From: Candidatus Segatella violae
GTDB lineage: Bacteria > Bacteroidota > Bacteroidia > Bacteroidales > Bacteroidaceae
DNA length: 6,836 nucleotides
Assembly (NCBI GenBank): GCA_002440225.1
Contig: DJSH01000068.1
Location: forward strand, 1 to 6,836
Reading direction: 5' to 3'
This document shows, in pieces, positions 4,684 to 6,836 of the stretch. The notes under the pieces were generated by a model. The model had not been told where the DNA came from. It ran no database searches and saw only the letters and a program-made list of their open reading frames with translations. Position 1 is the stretch's first letter, and every line of letters starts with the position of its first letter. Made by a program: the position numbers and the translations under genes.

Positions 4684-5736
4684 ATGACAAATATCTGTAT
4701 ATCACGCATCAAAAGCTTGAAGTGGAGGCACTGGATGCTCATCGCTCTCCTCCTCATCGTCACCCTGTTTCGGACGATTCCAGGGTGGGGATATTTCTAT
4801 ACCTTATATATATACCCACACATCGGAAGTCTTCTCTCCCCCATATCAGGAGTCTTCCCATTCGCCATTGGCGACATTTTCATCGCCCTCAGCATAGCCT
4901 GGTGCATTATCTATCCAATATGGAAGAGAAAGAAAGCAGCAGTGGGCAGAGTTGTCGAATACCTATTATGGGTATATGTCTGGTTCTATCTCGCTTGGGG
5001 CTTGAATTATTCCCAGCCCAACATCTATCAAAGAATCGGCATGAAACCAGCCGAGGTATCGGAAGCAAAATTCAAAGCGTTCGCTTATCGTTATGCCGAC
5101 AGCCTCAACTATTATAGTGAAGAACGAAGAGTGGAGAGTGAAGAATACACAGAGAAAGCTATACTCTATGGTTATCAACACATCGACAAAGGAATCGGCA
5201 TCAATGCTCCCTTCAACGATCATCCCCATGTCAAGACGATGGTGTTCTCCCGATTCAGTTCGATGGCTGGAGTAACAGGCAGCATGGGACCTTTTTTCTG
5301 CGAATTCACCCTGAACGGAGATATTCGTCCACACGACTATCCCGCCACTTACGCCCATGAGTTCGCCCACTTCCTGGGAGTAGGCAACGAGGGAGAAGCG
5401 AATTTCTATAGTTACATCGTCTGCACCTCATCCTCGAATAAAGCAGTGAAGTTCAGTGGCTATTACCACATCTTCTTCCACATGCTCAACAATGTCTTCG
5501 ACATTCTCGGCGAGAAAGAAGGCGAGAAATATCTGAAGCACATCCGCCCCGAGATTATCCAATTGGCGAGAAGCGACCGCAAGTATTGGCTCGACAAGCG
5601 ATGCAAGGCGCTCGACGATGCCCAAGAGTTCATCTTCGACCTCTACCTGAGGGGCAACCATGTGGCAGAGGGCAGAAAGAGCTATTCGGGAGTCATCGCC
5701 CTGATTTTGGCTTGGGAAGAAAAGGAAAACGGTTAA
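4684..5736 (+). CDS. DUF3810 family membrane protein with an HExxH metallopeptidase motif
   Basis: A 350-residue inner-membrane protein. Three membrane segments are visible at about 17-33, 58-80 and 91-107. The second begins with FPFAIGDIF, a motif I associate with DUF3810. The C-terminal two thirds is soluble. HEFAH (225-229) followed by NEGEANF (235-241) has the look of a zincin active site, with H225 and H229 as zinc ligands, E226 as catalytic residue and E238 (or E236) as third ligand. Biochemical function and substrate of the family are unknown to me. The ATG at 4684 sits 22 nt after the predicted start with only a weak purine-rich site. Residues about 145-154 are encoded by a degenerate heptanucleotide repeat. 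It converges on the FGE-like gene across a shared terminator. Confidence 0.85.
   Translation: MTNICISRIKSLKWRHWMLIALLLIVTLFRTIPGWGYFYTLYIYPHIGSLLSPISGVFPFAIGDIFIALSIAWCIIYPIWKRKKAAVGRVVEYLLWVYVWFYLAWGLNYSQPNIYQRIGMKPAEVSEAKFKAFAYRYADSLNYYSEERRVESEEYTEKAILYGYQHIDKGIGINAPFNDHPHVKTMVFSRFSSMAGVTGSMGPFFCEFTLNGDIRPHDYPATYAHEFAHFLGVGNEGEANFYSYIVCTSSSNKAVKFSGYYHIFFHMLNNVFDILGEKEGEKYLKHIRPEIIQLARSDRKYWLDKRCKALDDAQEFIFDLYLRGNHVAEGRKSYSGVIALILAWEEKENG
5116..5143 (+). repeat. Degenerate heptanucleotide repeat inside the DUF3810 gene
   Basis: Four head-to-tail units read AGTGAAG, AACGAAG, AGTGGAG and AGTGAAG. They encode a charged stretch (SEERRVESEE) between the membrane part and the zincin domain. Similar purine-rich GTGAAGA-type runs occur between genes in Bacteroidales, from memory, so this may be repeat DNA tolerated in a linker. 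Confidence 0.5.
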
Positions 5737-5739
5737 AAG

Positions 5740-5785
5740 AAAAAAACGGTTGATATGTTCACACACACCAACCGTTTGCTTTTTT
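5740..5785. terminator. Bidirectional terminator between DUF3810 and the FGE-like gene
   Basis: AAACGGTTG (5744-5752) pairs perfectly with CAACCGTTT (5769-5777) over 9 bp. On the plus strand the stem is followed by GC and six T (5780-5785). On the minus strand the run of seven A (5740-5746) becomes a U-tract. It therefore serves both convergent genes. The rest of the gap to 5867 holds nothing else that I can see. Confidence 0.88.
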
Positions 5786-5867
5786 ACGCTATTCGCATAC
5801 ATTTGATAGAAAGTAATTTCTTCTATTTTACTCTATATTGCTTATGATTCTTAACATCTATCATCTT

Positions 5868-6794
5868 TTACTTGTCAACTCTCACTACTCTGAAACCCAC
5901 ATTCGCATACTTACCAGCTTCATCACGAGCATCGTCAGAATATTCACTGCGGCAAGCATCACGACTTGAATCCCAGCTGCCTCCCTTCACAATATATTGC
6001 CCTATAGCATTCTGCGTAGAGGTCCACTCCCAGCTATTTCCCCAAAAGTCGATGCCCCCACAAGCGCCAGTAGTCTCGGCGTAAGCATCCACAGCCGTCA
6101 GTCCTTTCTCCACATGATCGCTATTCATCTTTACGTCCTTTGGCATGTGACCAGCGGCAAGAATCCACTCCTCCTCGGTAGGCAAACGATAGCCATGCTT
6201 GGCATCCTTGCTACCCAACCATTCGCAGTAAGCCACAGCATCATCATAAGAGACATTTACCACAGGATAATTGTCCTGACCGGCGGGATAAGTGAAATCA
6301 GTCTTATACATCGCATATTCCTTATTGGTAACAGGGGCATAAGCGACATACGCATTCTGAGCAGAAGAGCCTCTCAACACGAGCCATTGGTCGTTAGGAT
6401 TGTCATCTGTACGAGGATCAACCAAGCGCCAGAACTGTTGTTCCAATCGAATGTCACGATTTTCCACCATCTCATCTACGATGCCTTGCATCTCTGCTAC
6501 CAAGTCTGGAGTCTTCGCCTCACGCTCAAGCTCACGCAACTTTGCCTTCTTGCGAGCCACCACCTTGTCATACTTCACCCCCATCTGTTCCATCAGCGCA
6601 TTCTTGTTCTCATCGGTAGGATTCTGCTGATAAGCCACAAGCATATCTTTGGTTTGCGCATCTAAATTAGGTCGTTCATCCTCCACAAATGGAGCATCAA
6701 TATCCTCAAAGTCCAGTTCGCTTTCCACCAAATCAGATGGCGTGATAAACTCGCCTGCCTTGATGACCTGATGAACTCCGAAATAAGCCGCCAC
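5868..6794 (-). CDS. FGE/SUMF1-like (formylglycine-generating-enzyme domain) protein, 5' end uncertain
   Basis: Residues about 137-308 form an FGE-sulfatase/C-type-lectin-like domain. Motifs in order are PVTNKEYAMY (154-163), PVVNVSYDDAVAYCEWL (177-193), YRLPTEEEW (202-210), DFWGNSWEWTS (249-259), KGGSW (270-274) and VGFRVVR (299-305). Relative to true FGE (two catalytic cysteines after RGGS), the first maps to S276 and the second to C281, so formylglycine synthesis looks unlikely. A binding or structural role, as in gliding/type IX proteins of this fold, is possible. The usual N-terminal FxMG-type strand is not seen. Residues about 62-120 are charged and helical, perhaps a coiled coil. Translation is given from GTG at 6794 with AAAGG 7 nt upstream; an in-frame TAG lies at 6816-6818. 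No signal peptide is present, so the gene may be truncated or frameshifted at its 5' end. Confidence 0.75.
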   Translation of the reverse strand: MAAYFGVHQVIKAGEFITPSDLVESELDFEDIDAPFVEDERPNLDAQTKDMLVAYQQNPTDENKNALMEQMGVKYDKVVARKKAKLRELEREAKTPDLVAEMQGIVDEMVENRDIRLEQQFWRLVDPRTDDNPNDQWLVLRGSSAQNAYVAYAPVTNKEYAMYKTDFTYPAGQDNYPVVNVSYDDAVAYCEWLGSKDAKHGYRLPTEEEWILAAGHMPKDVKMNSDHVEKGLTAVDAYAETTGACGGIDFWGNSWEWTSTQNAIGQYIVKGGSWDSSRDACRSEYSDDARDEAGKYANVGFRVVRVDK

Positions 6795-6836
6795 ATCTCT
6801 ACCTTTATAGATAGCCTAAAATCCGCAACAATATGA

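Noticed and set aside
1..6836. CRISPR array, insertion sequence, tRNA or integrase gene
   Set aside because: I looked for regularly spaced repeats, terminal inverted repeats with a transposase, and tRNA cloverleaf sequence, and saw none.

Overview
The window looks like chromosomal DNA of a gut- or oral-type Bacteroidota, most likely Prevotella/Segatella. Several starts are preceded by the Bacteroidota sigma-70 -7 box TAnnTTTG, two of them with a TTTG box 20 bp further upstream. The proteins are of types common in Bacteroidales (DUF3810, Lrp/AsnC, SUMF1/FGE-like), and by eye the GC content is moderate. The genus is an inference from style and resemblance; no search was run.

Layout. (1) 1-230, minus strand: promoter and boxA-like leader of what is very probably an rRNA operon, with the 16S gene just off the left edge. 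(2) 231-486: spacer with a GC-rich imperfect palindrome, then the rightward promoter of azlC. (3) 487-1692, plus: azlC and azlD, a two-part branched-chain amino acid exporter, with a perfect hairpin between them. (4) 1696-2832, minus: a single-domain, cobalamin-independent methionine-synthase-like enzyme. Its stop codon lies 3 bp from the azlD stop, and it has a leader of about 118 nt that can fold. (5) 3091-4266, plus: an unusual single ORF joining a complete Lrp/AsnC regulator to a signal-peptide-like segment and an M15-type zinc peptidase. Its promoter is back-to-back with that of the methionine gene. (6) 4436-4540, minus: a 34-codon small ORF with a perfect Shine-Dalgarno sequence, a -7 box and a terminator. 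(7) 4684-5736, plus: a DUF3810 membrane protein with an HExxH motif. (8) 5868-6794, minus: an FGE/sulfatase-modifying-factor-like protein with an uncertain 5' end, converging on the DUF3810 gene across a shared bidirectional terminator.

How the genes may work together. Items 3-5 form a plausible amino-acid module: an Lrp-type sensor, divergent from a methionine-synthesis gene and next to an AzlCD exporter. Lrp-family control of azl genes is known in Bacillus (AzlB). A shared regulon here is inferred from position only. The most unusual items are the Lrp-M15 fusion, the small ORF, and the foldable leader of the MetE-like gene.
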